Notes: generated from the sequence alone by a model not told the origin. Numbered from the stretch's first letter, positions 1-12,574 are shown. The stretch is 64,000 nucleotides of DNA from Nymphaea colorata (GCF_008831285.2 NC_045140.1:7124505-7188504); one strand, 5' to 3'. Numbers and translations are program-made.

Positions 1-2512
1 AGCACAAAATTGACATATAAGTTGGGATTTATTTCTAGCCAACATAGATGATTGAAATTGATTTCCACTACAATAAACTTTGGGCTTGTCTTTTAATCGT
101 GTTGTTGCACACAAGGGGTTGCTGATTTGGAGTTTCTTCATTATTTTGATGATGTACTCAAAGTGTTTGTTAGAATGCCTAAGGTCAATGGCTTGGAGCC
201 ATATATGCTTTATTGTCTTAGCTTGTGGAAGAATGGACTCTCGACCTCACCTATGGAAGAAATCATCTCATCTTCATGGTCTTAAAGTCTTGTGGACGTG
301 GCCATGAGTATTTGCTTCCATTTTTTGCTTTTGGATTCTCCTTTCTTGTAAGGATTTGATATTTTCGAACAAGTTCCATTGGAGATTTAATCAAATGTTA
401 GGTAACTTCTCCGTTTCAGTTCAAGTTTAATAATGTGATCATTTTGACCAATTCTTGCTTTCTTAAAGAGATGTCCTTACAGGAAGTCTGTCATTCAATC
501 GGTCTTCTTTTATTCCTTTTTTTTTTTTTGGGTTTCCATCTCAATTGTGTTTAGTGAAAAAATAGTACTTGCTGAAAGCAAGAAATTGCATAAAAACCAT
601 GGTACGTCTCTATTATGCATGATATGAATTTGAACAAGTTGTGGCTGGTTTCTCTTGGCTCCAAGACTGTTGTTTGGTTTGTTTTTCTTCCTACAGTGGG
701 TAGTTCTCACATTCTCTTCATCACAACCTTGCATGCCGATTCGTTCTCTCCATCTACCCCTTTCAGTAGGCAAAGAAAAAGTTTTTCAGCAAGGAGAACA
801 TTGTTTTATTCATGGTTTATTCTACGTTATGTATCTTTCAAATACATCAAGCAAAAGGACATTAGTTGCAGGTTTTTTTTTCCTCTTTTTTTTTTTTTTA
901 CTTATATTGACTAGCACCCACCAATCCAATCCAGAAAAGTATCATTGTAGGTTATTTGCTTAATTAAACCAGCTTGCTTGTTTGGCCCATGACAAATCTT
1001 GTCTTTATTTTGTCATCATGACAAATGAGCTTCCAACTTTCATCAAACTTATTTTGTTGAATTTCTTAATGTTATTGATCTAGCATTGATTATTCATATT
1101 TTCATGGGCATAAATGCATAATGATCGTTTGTTCTTTTTTATATTTCTTCTGCCCATGAATGTATTTGTGTTATCATTGTTGCAAAAGGAATCTATAGCC
1201 ATGCTGTTTCTGAGGGACCAACTGTTTCTTTCTTTCTTGTACATAAAAAAATTATTCACATTGTGGAGAATACGTATTGAAAAAATAAAAAATATGAGTT
1301 ATTCAGCTGTTCTCTAAAAGACAATCCTCCATTTCCTATTTTTGATATAAAAATAAAAAATATGATTCTTAATTTTTGAATCCTGTTTCATTTATTTTAA
1401 ATTGAAAATAGGGGAAGGGCAAGCCTATTTTAGGCTGTTCTCTCCTGTCTTGCGGGAATTTCTAAAAGAGATCAAGGAAGTCGTCTAATCTTTAGACACT
1501 TCTTCGATTTTTCTTTATTTCGAAAAAACGATTAGTTCATTTCGAAAATGATGAAAAGAGTAAAGCTCGCTTGAGCAACTCTTTGCTTGATTGACCTAGA
1601 TCATTGTCGATTTTAATTTTCACTAATGAGAAACTTAATCTCGATTGAAAATTTGAGCGCTTAGATCTCGATCCGGATCAATCTCAAATTTTATTTTGAA
1701 ATTTGGCAAAAAATCTTAATTAGTGCAATGCATTGTAGTAAATTGATAGTGGTAGATTTAGGTGAAGAATCTTCAAACCCCCAAAAGAATGCATAACAAA
1801 CGGAAATTGTGAGACAATGAGATGAGTGAAGAATGGTGCATCACCATTCATTTGGAAAGTATTTGGGCAGAGATGAGTTGCAGAACTGTTGTCAAGTTTT
1901 GACATTTATCAAAACAAAACCTAAAAAAAAAAATTGCGAGACAGAAAAGCTAGTCTTTTCGTCCACGAAAAGGACGAAGTCAGGAAGAACAGAGGGAGAT
2001 GTAACTATTTTTTATAGGAAGGGTAGCACGAGTGATATTTTTCTTGCATTTTCTGCTTTTTCTTTCTTTGTTAATCAAGAAATCCACATTTAAGGTGTAA
2101 CGGTATTAACTATTGGTAGCGGGAACCATCGTAAAGGACCACCTTTTAAGGCACATCTCTCTCAGCCATTACAGTTCGTTGAACATCCAAAGAGGATGTA
2201 GAGAAAACAACTTTCATTGCACGTTCATATATGGATGTATATTCTGGAGTATGCTCTCTTGATTTGATCTCCTTCATCTAGCCTTATCATTTGACAATTC
2301 AACAGTAGAGTTGCAAAAGTCTGCTTGCAATATGTGTCTTTGTCCCTTTTTCTTCACAAGCTCTATTAAAATTCAACTGGTAAATAATGTCACAAGCTCT
2401 TCCTGTTAAATCTGGTGAAGAAAAAAATGTAACCAAGTTGCTATACTTTGGTAGGCTACATTTTGGCAACGTCGCGTTTTCATCATGAGTAGTTATTTTT
2501 TTTTTTTTTTTC
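1..2512. other. AT-rich intergenic stretch, no gene seen
   Basis: Open frames here are short and none resembles a known protein. Several homopolymer T runs occur (about 520-530, 880-900, 2,495-2,512). The stretch 1,400-1,700 is somewhat less AT-biased and could be an old retrotransposon terminal or leader piece, but I see no partner repeat for it. The part just before 2,513 may hold the lost gag and protease portion of the copia element to its right; nothing in it is readable as such. Confidence 0.5.
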
Positions 2513-4672
2513 ATGGACTTCGAGCTCCATCACATGGTGGACATTATTTCATTGATTTTAATCATTGCCTGTCACAAGCTAAACAAAAATCTTATCCATG
2601 GACATTTATCTCTTGGTAACCAATCCATGAATTCTGCTCCTTTGGAATTGGTGGTTCTGATGCTTGGGAGAATGCGCACAAAGCACCACTATTATGTTTA
2701 TTTTGTGGATGTCTTTATAAAGTATATATGGATTTATTTTATTGTGCACAAGCTTGATGTTTTAACTGCTTTCAAGGACTTTAAACTAAAAGTTAAAAAT
2801 ATATTTTCAGAAAAAAATGAAGTTTTTTCAATTCGATGGAGGTGAAAAATATACTTGCTTGATTTTTTGTTTTATAACATTGGAATTTTGCGTCGCCTCT
2901 CATGCATGCACACTCGTGAACAAAATGGTGCTGTTAATGCACACACCGACACATAATTGATATGGATCTTTGTCTAATCAGCCAAGCTAATGTTACTCAA
3001 AAAAATTGGATTTTTTGCCATTCTTGTGGTTGTCCACATTATAAATCGAATTAAGTCATCTCAATTACAAAAGAGTCCATATGAACTAGTTTTTAAGCAG
3101 CCTCTGGTCTACTCAAGATTTATAGATAAGCATGCTACATGTACTTAAAGGAGTATAGAGAAAACAAGTTACAGTTCAAAGTTGACCAGCGTCTTTTCTT
3201 AGACTATCGTGCAAATGATAAATGAAATTATTGCCTAAACCCCATTACTCGTAAGATTGTTGTCTCTAGACATGCTGTTTTTTTTATCAACTTTCCTTTT
3301 TGTTCAAGTCCCAAAAATATTACCGAACCAGCTACGTATTGACAAATAAGCGACTCAAAATCCTAATTGGATTGTGGCCATGAAGCCAGAATGATGTCCT
3401 TATCCGAAATTTGCCCAGGCAATCATAATTCATTTGCCGCAAATGGATTTATCAGATAAAGAGATTGTTGACGGATCAGCAAAAACGCTACAAAGCGAGC
3501 TGGTTGCTCAAGGATATACTCAAAAAGCTAGAATAGACTACTTTGAAGCATTCAGTCCGTTACTGAAGCTTACGACTATCCACACTATATATTGTCCATT
3601 GCTATCTCCTTAAATTATGATCTTTGTGAGCTAGATGTGCATAATGCATTTCTTAGTGGGGTGCTACATGAATAAGTGTATATATATCAGCCACCAGGTT
3701 TTGAAGGTGATAAATCTTTAGTGTGCAAACTCAATAACAGGCACCTATGGCCTGGTACCAAAATTCTCAGCTTGGTGTTAATTTCCCTTGGTTTTCAGAC
3801 TTCAAGGACTGATACGTCTCTATATATTTATAAATGTGGTCACATTCACATTTTTGTTCTAGTAAATATAAATTTGCTCTAAAAGATTTAGAACCCAACA
3901 ACTATTTCTTGGGTATCGAAGCTATGTGTATGTCTTTCGGATTGATGATATCTCAATAGAAGTATGCTATCGATTTACTTCATGGAGCTAAGATGAGTGG
4001 CATGAAGCCCATGCCAACATCAATGTCATCTTAACATGCTCTTGGACAAGGGACCCAGCCGGCCTATATGGATCCAACTAAGTATTGCAGCATTGCGGGA
4101 GGACTCAATATTTGACCCTTACTAATCAGACTTACCATTCTCAGTTAATAAAATGTCAATTTGTGCATCATCCGACAATAACATTGCACTGTTGTCAAAA
4201 CAATTCTACTTTACATCAAACGGACATCTTATTCCTTTGCTCTTAATACTTATTCCTACAAAGACTGCGCAGGATGCCTTGATGACAAGAGTCTACCAGA
4301 AGCTCTGCGACATTTCTTGGTCCAAAATTATTATCTTGAGCTCCAAGAAACAACGCACAGTTGATTGCTCTAGCACTAAACCCAAATACCGCTCAATTGC
4401 AAATTCAACAGCGGAACTCATTTGGATACAGTATTTACTTCAACAGCTCAAATGTTCATCCTCATTTCAACGCACTCTATGGTGCAACAAATGTTAGTGC
4501 TACATATAAGACTTTCTATGGATGAAGCAAATAGGGTGAGCTATACGTTCATTTTGTGTGATTGTATTCTAAGGAGTAGCTTCAAGTCAAACATATTGCT
4601 TTGTCACATCAACTTGCAGATACATTTATCAAACCTCTTCCTGTCACTCCATTCTAAGATGTAAGAAACAAA
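2513..4672 (+). mobile_element. Decayed Ty1/copia retrotransposon polyprotein region
   Basis: Pieces of a copia polyprotein appear in the expected order but in changing frames. The integrase core lies at about 2,640-2,840 (YYVYFVDVFIKYIWIYF). A second integrase part at about 3,010-3,330 includes KSPYELVF. Reverse transcriptase covers about 3,480-3,890 (EAFSPLLKLTT, LDVHNAFLSGVLHE then a stop, QPPGFEGDKSLVCKL). The RT tail runs to about 4,110 (YFLGIEA, KYAIDLLHGAKM). RNase H is at about 4,260-4,672 (ISWSKIIILSSKKQRT, KYRSIANSTAELIWIQ). The catalytic YVDD box near 3,858-3,880 has become VNIN, and the RNase H SSTEAEY-type motif has become SSTKPKY. Stops and frameshifts are frequent, so the copy is dead. 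Gag, protease and both LTRs were not found, so the element is truncated or its ends are beyond recognition. Superfamily assignment is firm; exact ends are approximate. Confidence 0.85.
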
Positions 4673-5081
4673 CTCAACCTTGTTGCCACGGCATTGAGTT
4701 TGTGCCTAAACCAGCTGAGGATCCACACGAATCTAGTTCTGTCTCTTATTCCGATAGCCTTTACCACGGCACGATCTAGTCGCAAATAATGCTCACTATA
4801 GGGCAGCTAGTGCTCGTTCAAACACGGGCAAGCAACAATAGGTAAACCAGGTAATGCCAGTGACACTAGCAGCTAGGGTAAGACACAGAGGTATGTCCGT
4901 GCTATTGTCCGTCCCTATATCGACGATACAACGACAGATTAATAAAGCTACACATACATATCCCCATCAACCGTTTAGGTGATTTCTTAAAACAGGAACT
5001 ACACAACAAGAAAAAGCAATATCAAGTTCGACAACTCCACGCCGTATCGGGGACGTATCGCATGGGATTATCTGATATAGG
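4673..5081. other. 3' flank of the receptor kinase gene
   Basis: No ORF of note. It separates the copia RNase H remnant from the stop codon of the minus-strand receptor kinase, so it should contain that gene's 3' UTR and polyadenylation site. I see no convincing AATAAA on the minus strand. Base composition is closer to the gene than to the AT-rich flanks. Confidence 0.4.
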
Positions 5082-8000
5082 CTACACCGAGTAAGGCCCA
5101 TCTTCTATCTCCTTCAACATCTTCACCACTCCCAGCATGTTGGGCCTCCTGCTGGGGTCATCAGACGTGCAAAGCCTCGCGACTCGCAACACGCAAAGCA
5201 TCTGCGCCTTCCACCTATCAGACAGTACGCACTGATCCAGGACGCATGCCTCGTCGCCCTTAGCCACCATACATCTCACCCACCCGACCAGGTTCCCACC
5301 GTCAACTTCCTCCTGGCCGATCGGAGCACGGCCGGTGAGCAGCTCCAGCATCACCACCCCAAAGCTATACACGTCACCCTTGATCGTCGCCTGCATTGTC
5401 ATCCCATACTCAGGCGGGATGTAGCCGAACGTCCCTGCCAGCTCCGTGCTGACATGAGTCTCATAAGCACTGATGATCCGAGCCAGGCCAAAGTCGGCCA
5501 CCCTGGGCTCGAAACCGGCATCCAGCAGAATGTTACTAGACTTCATGTCCCTGTGTATGATGTGGGGAACGAAGCCGTGGTGCAGAAAAGCGAGGCCTTT
5601 TGCAGCCCCCACGCAGATCTTGAACCTCACGGGCCAGCCAAGCAACTCCACCGCATCGGCCCTGTTGCGCAGCCAAAGATCCAGGCTCCCGTTTGGCATG
5701 TATTCGTAGATCAGGAACCGCTCGTCCCCAAACACGCAGTATCCTAACAATGGGACCAAATTTTCATGCTTCACTTTGCCTATTGTCTCCATCTCTGCCA
5801 TGAATTCCCGGTCACCTTCAGTGTGGCGGCCACCATGTAGCCGCTTGATCGCAACTACCTGGTCCCCTGCCAGCTCCGCTTTGTAGACGGTGCCGAACCC
5901 GCCGTCCCCCACGATGTGGGTCTTGTTGAAGTTGTTGGTTGCCGCTAAGATGTCGGAAACGGTTAGCCGCAGCAGCGGGTGCTCAAACATCGCCACGTTA
6001 ATGCTGGGTGGCTCTTCTCGGCTCTTCTTTACTATGAACTGATCAGTGCTAGTCGGCTCAACTGCAGCCAGTCTAGCTTTACAGGGGCTTGCAAGTGTGG
6101 CAGCTGCGGCTGCTGCTGCTTCTTCTTGCTTGAGCATTTTCCACTTGATTATGGCGAAAAGAACGCCCATGAAGCACAATGTAGACCCAATGGTAATGCC
6201 GCAGATGGCAGCCCTGCCCAGAGATGGGTCCGGTAAGTATGTGGAAGCACGGCAGAGGTGATCACCACAGTAGACCTTGGCTACTGATAAATTGGCGCAA
6301 TTGCTGAGGCTGCTCTCCTTGAAGTTGTTGCCGGAGAAGTTTATGAAAACTAAACCAGGAATGCCGCAGATATCAGAGAATGTGACTTCATCTAAGTGGT
6401 TGTTGGAAATGTCAAGGTAAGTTAGGGAAGTGAGATCAGAATGCAAGGACGGAAATTTCCCGGCAATGTCGTTGCCATGGAGGTCCAGAACGGCAAGAGA
6501 AGTAAGATTGGCAAGGGTCGAGGGAATGGGGCCACTGAAATGGTTAGCACTAACATTCAGGAAGAAGAGCGAATCAAATTCAGAGGCGCCCAAAGAAAGA
6601 GGTCCAGTGAGCAAATTGCGGCTCAGGTCGATGTGAGTTAGCCTCTTGAGGGATGAAAGAGCAGATGGGAAGCTGCCTGTGAGCTGGTTGGCAGAGAGGT
6701 TGAGCTTCACCAGGTTAGAGATGGAGCCTAGATCCTCAGGGATAGGTCCACTCAGATGGTTATGAGAAAGAATAAGGCCTTGAAGACTGCTTAGTTTCGA
6801 TAACTGAGGGATTGGACCGGAAAGAAAATTGGATGAAAGGTCGACCAAGGTCAGGTTTAGCAGTCCAACTAGCTGTGATGGTATGTTTCCTGTCAGCTTG
6901 TTCCCCTGTAACAGCAGCTCAACCACCACTGCACATTGAGCAATTGATGAGGGAATTTCGCCGGACAGGTTGTTGAAAGACAGGTCTAACACACCATAGT
7001 GCTGCGTGTACTCGGAGTCTGGCAGTGGCACCTTCTGGAAAGCAGAACATATCTCGCCGGGGATCTCACCGGACAGATGGTTATGGGACAATACAAGATT
7101 ATCCAGAAGCTTGAGCTGAGATATTTTTCGCGATATCTCACCTGTGAGGTTGTTTGCTCCTAGATCCAAGGCCACCAAATTGATGCAGTCAAAGAGCTCT
7201 TCAGGGATCTGGCCGTTGTGTCGGTTGCCGTGAAGAGAAAGATTTGTAAGGTTTTTCAGCTCACCAATCTCCCTAGGAATAGGTCCTTCAAGGAGATTGT
7301 TGTCGAGCATGAGCCTTTCCAGCCAAGCTACATTGGCAATCTCGGGAGAAATACCGCCTGTAAGCATATTATTGCTAAGGGTTATCTCCAGCAGTGTCTT
7401 GGAAGTCCAAAGCCCATCGGGCAGGTTGCCGTGAAACTCATTCTGTGAGAGCTCAAGCGTGACCAGGGGTAGCTCCCCGACATAAGCCGGAATCTCACCA
7501 GACAGATTATTTCCTGCCAATACCAAGTCTGTGAGACTCGAACATTGACGGAAAGTGTGGGTAATATTGCCGCTAAATCGATTCTGCGATAGAGACAGGT
7601 GGTCTAAGCCACGAATGTTGCAGATCTCCATCGGTATTTCACCGGAAAGATTGTTAGCATCAACGGACAATGTTGTCAATGAGCGCATTTCCCCCACAGC
7701 GGATGGCAGACATCCCTCCAAGCGGTTCTTCCCCAACCTCACTGCATTAGCTGCTTTCCAGTTTGAGATCCAGGATGGTATTACCCCAGAGAGATAGTTC
7801 CCTTCAACTATGAATGTCTCCAAGGTCTCCAAGCGCATCAAGTTATTAGGCAATTGACCAGAAAGAAAATTAAATGATAGATCCAATGCCTGAAGCTTCT
7901 CACAGTTACCCAATTCCTCTGGCAGGCGACCACTCAGCCCGGCGCTTGTCGCCAACAAAAAGGTCAGGTTTCTTAGGTTTCCAATGCTCGCAGGAATCTC

Positions 8001-9002
8001 TCCTTCGAGACTATTTTCAGATATGTCCAAGCTAGTTAAGCTCCTCAAGTTTCCAATCTCCACCGGAATCCTGCCCTTCAATCTGCAGTTTTGACAGAAG
8101 AAGACTTCTAATTTCACCAAATTTCCCAACTCCGCTGGAATGTGGCTCTCCAGGTTGTTAGCTCTAAGATACAAAACTTTAAGTTCCTTCAGTCCACCGA
8201 TCGTCGGTGGTATCTCCCCGGTCAGCATGTTGTAAGAGAGGTCCAACGACAGCAGCTTGTTCAGTTGGCCGATTGGACTGAAGATCTCCCCAGAGAAACT
8301 ATTCTGGCTTAAGTCCATGAACAATAAGCTTGTCAAATTGCCCAAGGTTGCTGGAATTCGACCAGTGAATGAGTTCAAGCTCACGTCAAGGTACTCGAGG
8401 GCAGGAAGGTTGCCAAGTTCAGGGGGCAGAAATCCAACGAACGCATTGGAGGTGACAGAGAACTTGGTTAGGTTCATCATTTCACCAACTGAGGAAGGTA
8501 AGCTGCCTGAAATTTGATTGAATCCAATGGAAACTTCTTTCAAAAATGCTAGCCTCGAGATAGAAGGAGATAATGTGCCAGAAAGTTCGTTCCTGCTTAG
8601 GTCTAAGTGCTCGAGCTTCTCCAAGGTCCAGAAGGTTTCAGGGATACTGCCACTAAGAGCACAGCTGCTCAGGTTAAGAAATTTGAGAGACTTGAAACGC
8701 TCGATAGCAAAAGGAATTTCACTCTGCAAAGGTATAGAAGATAGGTCTACGGACTCAACAGTTAGACCAGCGCACTTTATCCCGGTCCAATTGCAAGGTG
8801 AGGAGTTGGGATAATACCAACTTGGTATTGAATCTTTACTTCCAGCCAAGGCATCTCTAAGATCAAGGAGAGCATGAATATCCGCACTGGGCTCTACAGT
8901 GGAAGTGGAAGGATGGACAACATATAAGACGGCGATCACCATGAGAAAGAAAACATTGGTTAGCAATAGGTTAGCTAGCGTTCCTCTGAAGAACCCCTCC
9001 AT
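5082..9002 (-). CDS. MSP1: LRR receptor-like serine/threonine kinase, MSP1/EMS1 type
   Basis: A single uninterrupted frame of 1,306 residues, close to the length I recall for rice MSP1 (about 1,290) and longer than Arabidopsis EMS1/EXS (about 1,190). Order: hydrophobic signal segment about 9-29; N-cap cysteine pair C70/C77 in CNWTGIKC; about 30 or more leucine-rich repeats from about 84 to 909; transmembrane helix about 933-954; a seven-alanine run at 962-968; kinase from about 1,026 to the end. Kinase residues are all present: glycine loop GDGGFGTV 1,032-1,039, VAIK lysine 1,053, HRD aspartate 1,152 (an RD kinase), DFG 1,170-1,172, GTFGYIPPEYG from 1,190. The segment 655-674 (FQKVPLP then QHYGVLDL) is the stretch I associate with the MSP1/EMS1 family. 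In known plants this plasma-membrane receptor binds the small secreted protein TPD1/TDL1A, works with SERK co-receptors and limits sporogenous cell number while specifying the tapetum. The open frame extends 16 codons upstream to a TTG at 9,050; the first ATG, directly before the signal segment, is at 9,002 and is chosen as the start. Orthology versus paralogy needs a tree. Confidence 0.93.
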   Translation of the reverse strand: MEGFFRGTLANLLLTNVFFLMVIAVLYVVHPSTSTVEPSADIHALLDLRDALAGSKDSIPSWYYPNSSPCNWTGIKCAGLTVESVDLSSIPLQSEIPFAIERFKSLKFLNLSSCALSGSIPETFWTLEKLEHLDLSRNELSGTLSPSISRLAFLKEVSIGFNQISGSLPSSVGEMMNLTKFSVTSNAFVGFLPPELGNLPALEYLDVSLNSFTGRIPATLGNLTSLLFMDLSQNSFSGEIFSPIGQLNKLLSLDLSYNMLTGEIPPTIGGLKELKVLYLRANNLESHIPAELGNLVKLEVFFCQNCRLKGRIPVEIGNLRSLTSLDISENSLEGEIPASIGNLRNLTFLLATSAGLSGRLPEELGNCEKLQALDLSFNFLSGQLPNNLMRLETLETFIVEGNYLSGVIPSWISNWKAANAVRLGKNRLEGCLPSAVGEMRSLTTLSVDANNLSGEIPMEICNIRGLDHLSLSQNRFSGNITHTFRQCSSLTDLVLAGNNLSGEIPAYVGELPLVTLELSQNEFHGNLPDGLWTSKTLLEITLSNNMLTGGISPEIANVAWLERLMLDNNLLEGPIPREIGELKNLTNLSLHGNRHNGQIPEELFDCINLVALDLGANNLTGEISRKISQLKLLDNLVLSHNHLSGEIPGEICSAFQKVPLPDSEYTQHYGVLDLSFNNLSGEIPSSIAQCAVVVELLLQGNKLTGNIPSQLVGLLNLTLVDLSSNFLSGPIPQLSKLSSLQGLILSHNHLSGPIPEDLGSISNLVKLNLSANQLTGSFPSALSSLKRLTHIDLSRNLLTGPLSLGASEFDSLFFLNVSANHFSGPIPSTLANLTSLAVLDLHGNDIAGKFPSLHSDLTSLTYLDISNNHLDEVTFSDICGIPGLVFINFSGNNFKESSLSNCANLSVAKVYCGDHLCRASTYLPDPSLGRAAICGITIGSTLCFMGVLFAIIKWKMLKQEEAAAAAAATLASPCKARLAAVEPTSTDQFIVKKSREEPPSINVAMFEHPLLRLTVSDILAATNNFNKTHIVGDGGFGTVYKAELAGDQVVAIKRLHGGRHTEGDREFMAEMETIGKVKHENLVPLLGYCVFGDERFLIYEYMPNGSLDLWLRNRADAVELLGWPVRFKICVGAAKGLAFLHHGFVPHIIHRDMKSSNILLDAGFEPRVADFGLARIISAYETHVSTELAGTFGYIPPEYGMTMQATIKGDVYSFGVVMLELLTGRAPIGQEEVDGGNLVGWVRCMVAKGDEACVLDQCVLSDRWKAQMLCVLRVARLCTSDDPSRRPNMLGVVKMLKEIEDGPYSV

Positions 9003-9067
9003 CTTGAATCTCAATAATCTATCTCCCCGAAAGTTTTCTTTGACGATCAACCCGTAAAAGCAACGTA
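9003..9067 (-). other. Candidate 5' UTR segment with splice acceptor
   Basis: On the minus strand a run of T followed by GCAG ends at 9,068, a textbook plant 3' splice site with a strong pyrimidine tract. Transcript sequence from 9,067 would run 65 bases to the ATG at 9,002. This suggests that an intron interrupts the 5' UTR of the receptor kinase. The open frame that continues to a TTG at 9,050 would then be leader sequence. Inferred from sequence signals only. Confidence 0.5.
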
Positions 9068-9381
9068 CTGCAAAAAAAAAGACTACAACCAGATGAGTAA
9101 ATTTTAAGCTTGCTTTTGTTTAAAAAAGGTGGACCCAAATAATCAAGTAAAAAGTATCATTTCGAGTATTTAACATAACGAAATGCACGTTGTCGACTGG
9201 AGGTACTCTACACAGGGAGGAAGTTTTACGAAGAAATCAAACAGAAATGATAGTTTTACTTAGGACTGACAAAAAATTATAAGCGTAATCATCACACAAG
9301 CAAAACTATGGGGGCCTGACTATCGAGACACTCCAGCTCCGTAAGGACAGTAAAAGACGAAAAAAGGATGAAAAAGCATAC

Positions 9382-9531
9382 CAAAAGGCTCCGACGTCTC
9401 TCATAAAGATCGGTCAGCAGCGCAGGATTCCAAGAAGGATCACGCTCTTTAGAAGCAAGAACAGCCGCATCTTCAAAAGACTCAAAGCGTGCAAGTCTCG
9501 CGTATATTAAGTGCCCATGTCCAAAGAAGCC
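9382..9531 (-). other. Exon-like open segment of unknown protein
   Basis: Between an in-frame stop (9,532-9,534) and a possible splice donor TTTTG|GTATGC at 9,382/9,381 lie 50 open codons with protein-like composition, including FESFEDAAVLASKERDPSW and ALLTDLYERRRSLL. It has no in-frame ATG, so it would have to be an internal exon or part of the receptor kinase leader. The frame stays open for about 30 more codons past the donor. I do not recognise the peptide. A chance open frame is possible. Confidence 0.25.
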
Positions 9532-9632
9532 TCATTTATGACCTCGAGTTCCAACATGAGCCACGAAAACTTCAGTTCACAGACCTCTTCTCATCTTCTT
9601 TCAATTACGCTCGTCCTGGAAAACCGCATCAG

Positions 9633-9636
<4 letters not shown>

Positions 9637-9674
<38 letters not shown>
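9637..9674. repeat. (AG)n microsatellite
   Basis: Nineteen uninterrupted AG units inside the presumed leader intron or promoter of the receptor kinase. Read on the minus strand it is a (CT)n tract, common in plant 5' UTRs and leader introns. Confidence 0.95.
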
Positions 9675-9677
<3 letters not shown>

Positions 9678-10845
9678 GTTAGATACCTCGGAAATCCTAG
9701 ATGAACAGTAAATGCTTCACCCTCCAATATCAAGAAAACAATGGCAACCCCAGCCCAAGAACATTGAAAACTTCACATTGATGGCTGCATTCCTCACACA
9801 CGCATATCTGCACGGACGCCGAAGGGAAGCCCACCTGATTCATCAAAGCGTATCAGATTCAGATAGGAGTTGACCTACCGAGGTGAGGCCTCCGTATACA
9901 TATTAAAAGCAACGAAAGAGAGACGAAGAAACAGACCGGAAATAAAACACAAGAAAGAAAAAAAAGGCGAAGGAAAGTAATGGCTGCGCTCATGGCAACT
10001 ACAACAGAAGGCAAACTACCTCCGGTAGAAGAGACAACGCTTAATCCTGCACAGAGAGTTTCGCCACTTTGGAGACACGGATTAGAGGGACCACTCACGA
10101 GATACAAGCCAGAGCAGTAGACACATCGCGCTCAGAACACCTCTTTCACACTGCCTGTAGAAAAGATGAGATGAATTAGTTTATATAGGACAGTAAAGTC
10201 TGTATAAAGAAGCTAGCATAGCTATGTCCGGCGGGCGTGAAAAGATGGACAGAAAAGACCACAAGAGTGAAGTCGCGCATGGCTCTAGAATCCCGGTAAG
10301 CAAAAGAACAAAAAAAGGAACCACAAGGATTTGGATGGATGATGATAAGCACCCCTGGACGGCGCACTATCTGGGGTAAAGGGCAAAGAGGAAGAAAAGA
10401 ACGCCAATTTATATGTTCTTAAATAAGAGTATCGGCCTTTTTAAACTGCAAGTTGTCACGGAGAAAAATGGCCAGAAGCCTCCCGCGTTTACAAAATGCC
10501 TCCACTACCACCGCCTTCTGAGAATCATTGCAAGACGGTCGGGCAAGGCACATACCGGTAATTACTGAAAAACCATGCATCACTTTTCTCTCAAGGCTTT
10601 TTATAGGCAACTTGCGAATTTCTGAGAACGCTATGCCCAGGCGTCCCTTATATATCCAGGAAATCTGATTAGCTGGGTTATGCGAGTTTCGCTTTCGGTT
10701 CCATTTGTTTGAAAATTAGAAAAGTTGCAGGAAAAAACACCCCTTTTTTCTTCTCTCTGTCTGAATATAATTTAGAGTTAGAAAAGTTATAATCATTGTG
10801 AAGGGTAATAATGATGCGAAATCAAATAATAGCCGGTCGAGGTAG

Positions 10846-10869
10846 ACTCTCTCTCTCTCTCTCGCTCGA

Positions 10870-10905
<36 letters not shown>
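10846..10905. repeat. Compound (CT)n(AT)n microsatellite
   Basis: A (CT)n tract of about 8 units is followed, after a short CGCTCG break, by an (AT)n tract interrupted once by G. The same CT-then-AT arrangement recurs elsewhere in the window (17,848-17,985 and 57,631-57,674). Confidence 0.95.
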
Positions 10906-12470
10906 AAGGAATCGCACTTGATCAAAAGTATTCATGACCTTATAGGCCATGATTATGGAAATTCTTTCACTCAAGTACATGAAATAGAAGAATACGAACC
11001 AAGTTTAAAGAAAGGACAAATTCTCCACTAGCATTTAAACAAGGAAAAGCAGAGCTTCGTCACCCGCAAACACATATTTCTATAATACTTTTGAGGAGGA
11101 AGGACTGAGGAGCAGCTCTTAGGACTTCAATAACTCAGATAACAGAAATCCCGGAAAAGAGTTCCTTTTTCCCTCACCACCCAAGAGAAAGCAACGTTAG
11201 GTTGATAAATCATAATGGTAATGTACTTTCAAATGTGCAGTTCCCCAACTTTCGATCCATGCAATGGTATGCATTCAAACAGGAAAAAACCAAAATCCGG
11301 CTGCGTCGAGATAACCAGAAAGAAAAAGAATAAACTCAGGTGGTGTGAAGTTATGGAATAAGAAACAGGAGGGCAAAGTCTAAGAAGGGAGGTCAGAAAG
11401 TTAGGACTATGAAAAATTCAAACAAATGCCCACCAAAATCCGCATTTTAGTAGAAAGCCAAGTAGAAGGCCGGGAAACCGTAGCACTTCTACGAGAGAAA
11501 CATAAGAAAGGACGCAAGAATGGCAAGGAAGGATTTACCGCTCCCCATGAGACGTAAGAAATGTATTATACACACTGATCAGGAATCAAGATGAAGATTT
11601 CCAGTAGCGAAGGCTTGGAGATCAAAATTACAAGGATCTTGTTTTCACAAGAAAAAAATGGCAAAGGAAAAAAGATTGTTCTACATCTGAACCAAATATG
11701 AGTAGAAATAATGCCCTTTCAGCAGCTTGAGTAACGTATTCGCTAAGACTGAGCAGGAACAGGTAGCAAGCAACAAACAGCTAAAGAGAATTAATGCCGG
11801 TACAAGATGTGGGAAAAGAAACGTAAAAGAGAAACGTAAAAGGATGTACATAATATTTTATTGCTCTTCAAGCCTTGCTTCTGCAAATCCAGAGTTTTGC
11901 TCAAATAATTTCCAGAAAAGAGCAGCATATCTGATGTTGCGGTACACTAAGAAAATAAAATCGTCTAATATCAAAAGTGAAACTCAACAAAACGAGATAT
12001 TTTTGGTAAAAGAAGAAACTGCAAGCCAACCAACAAAAGCAAGACAATATTCTCAAGAAATCACGATGGAATATCGTATCGGTGTCGTTTTAGACGGTCT
12101 TTGCCCACAGAAATATAGCGAAAAGGTTAAGGTGAAGCCGAAAACGACTGAAACACTGTAAGAGAAAGAACAAAAACTCCGAATTGAGCTCATTTCGCGA
12201 TTGGCCGGGCACAACTCTCTGAAACTTCCGGAACAAACTCTCATACACGGGGAAAAAAAGAAAACCCTACGTTACTTCACGAACTGCCCTAGCTCACTGG
12301 AACAGTACAAGCTTCGCTCAGTAGAACACAATCAACGATAAACAAGAGTGCAGACATCAGAAAGGCAGATTGCTTGAGCGCATTAAAAAAGGCTCCATTT
12401 ACAGGAAGTACATCTCCTCAAAAGAATAGGCTCGATAATACTCCATAAATGGCTCGTTAGCAGGAGGAGA

Positions 12471-12574
12471 GGGAGACAAGATGAAGATAAAAGAAAAGAA
12501 GCAACTTAGCTTCTTCTCGCCAGGGAGACAAGATGAAGATAAAAGAAAAGAAGCAACTTAGCTTCTTCTCGCCA
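12471..12574. repeat. Perfect 52-bp tandem duplication
   Basis: Two identical copies, 12,471-12,522 and 12,523-12,574, each beginning GGGAGACAAG and ending CTTCTCGCCA. Perfect identity points to a recent duplication. It sits just inside the candidate leader intron, about 110 bases from the donor at 12,688. Confidence 0.95.
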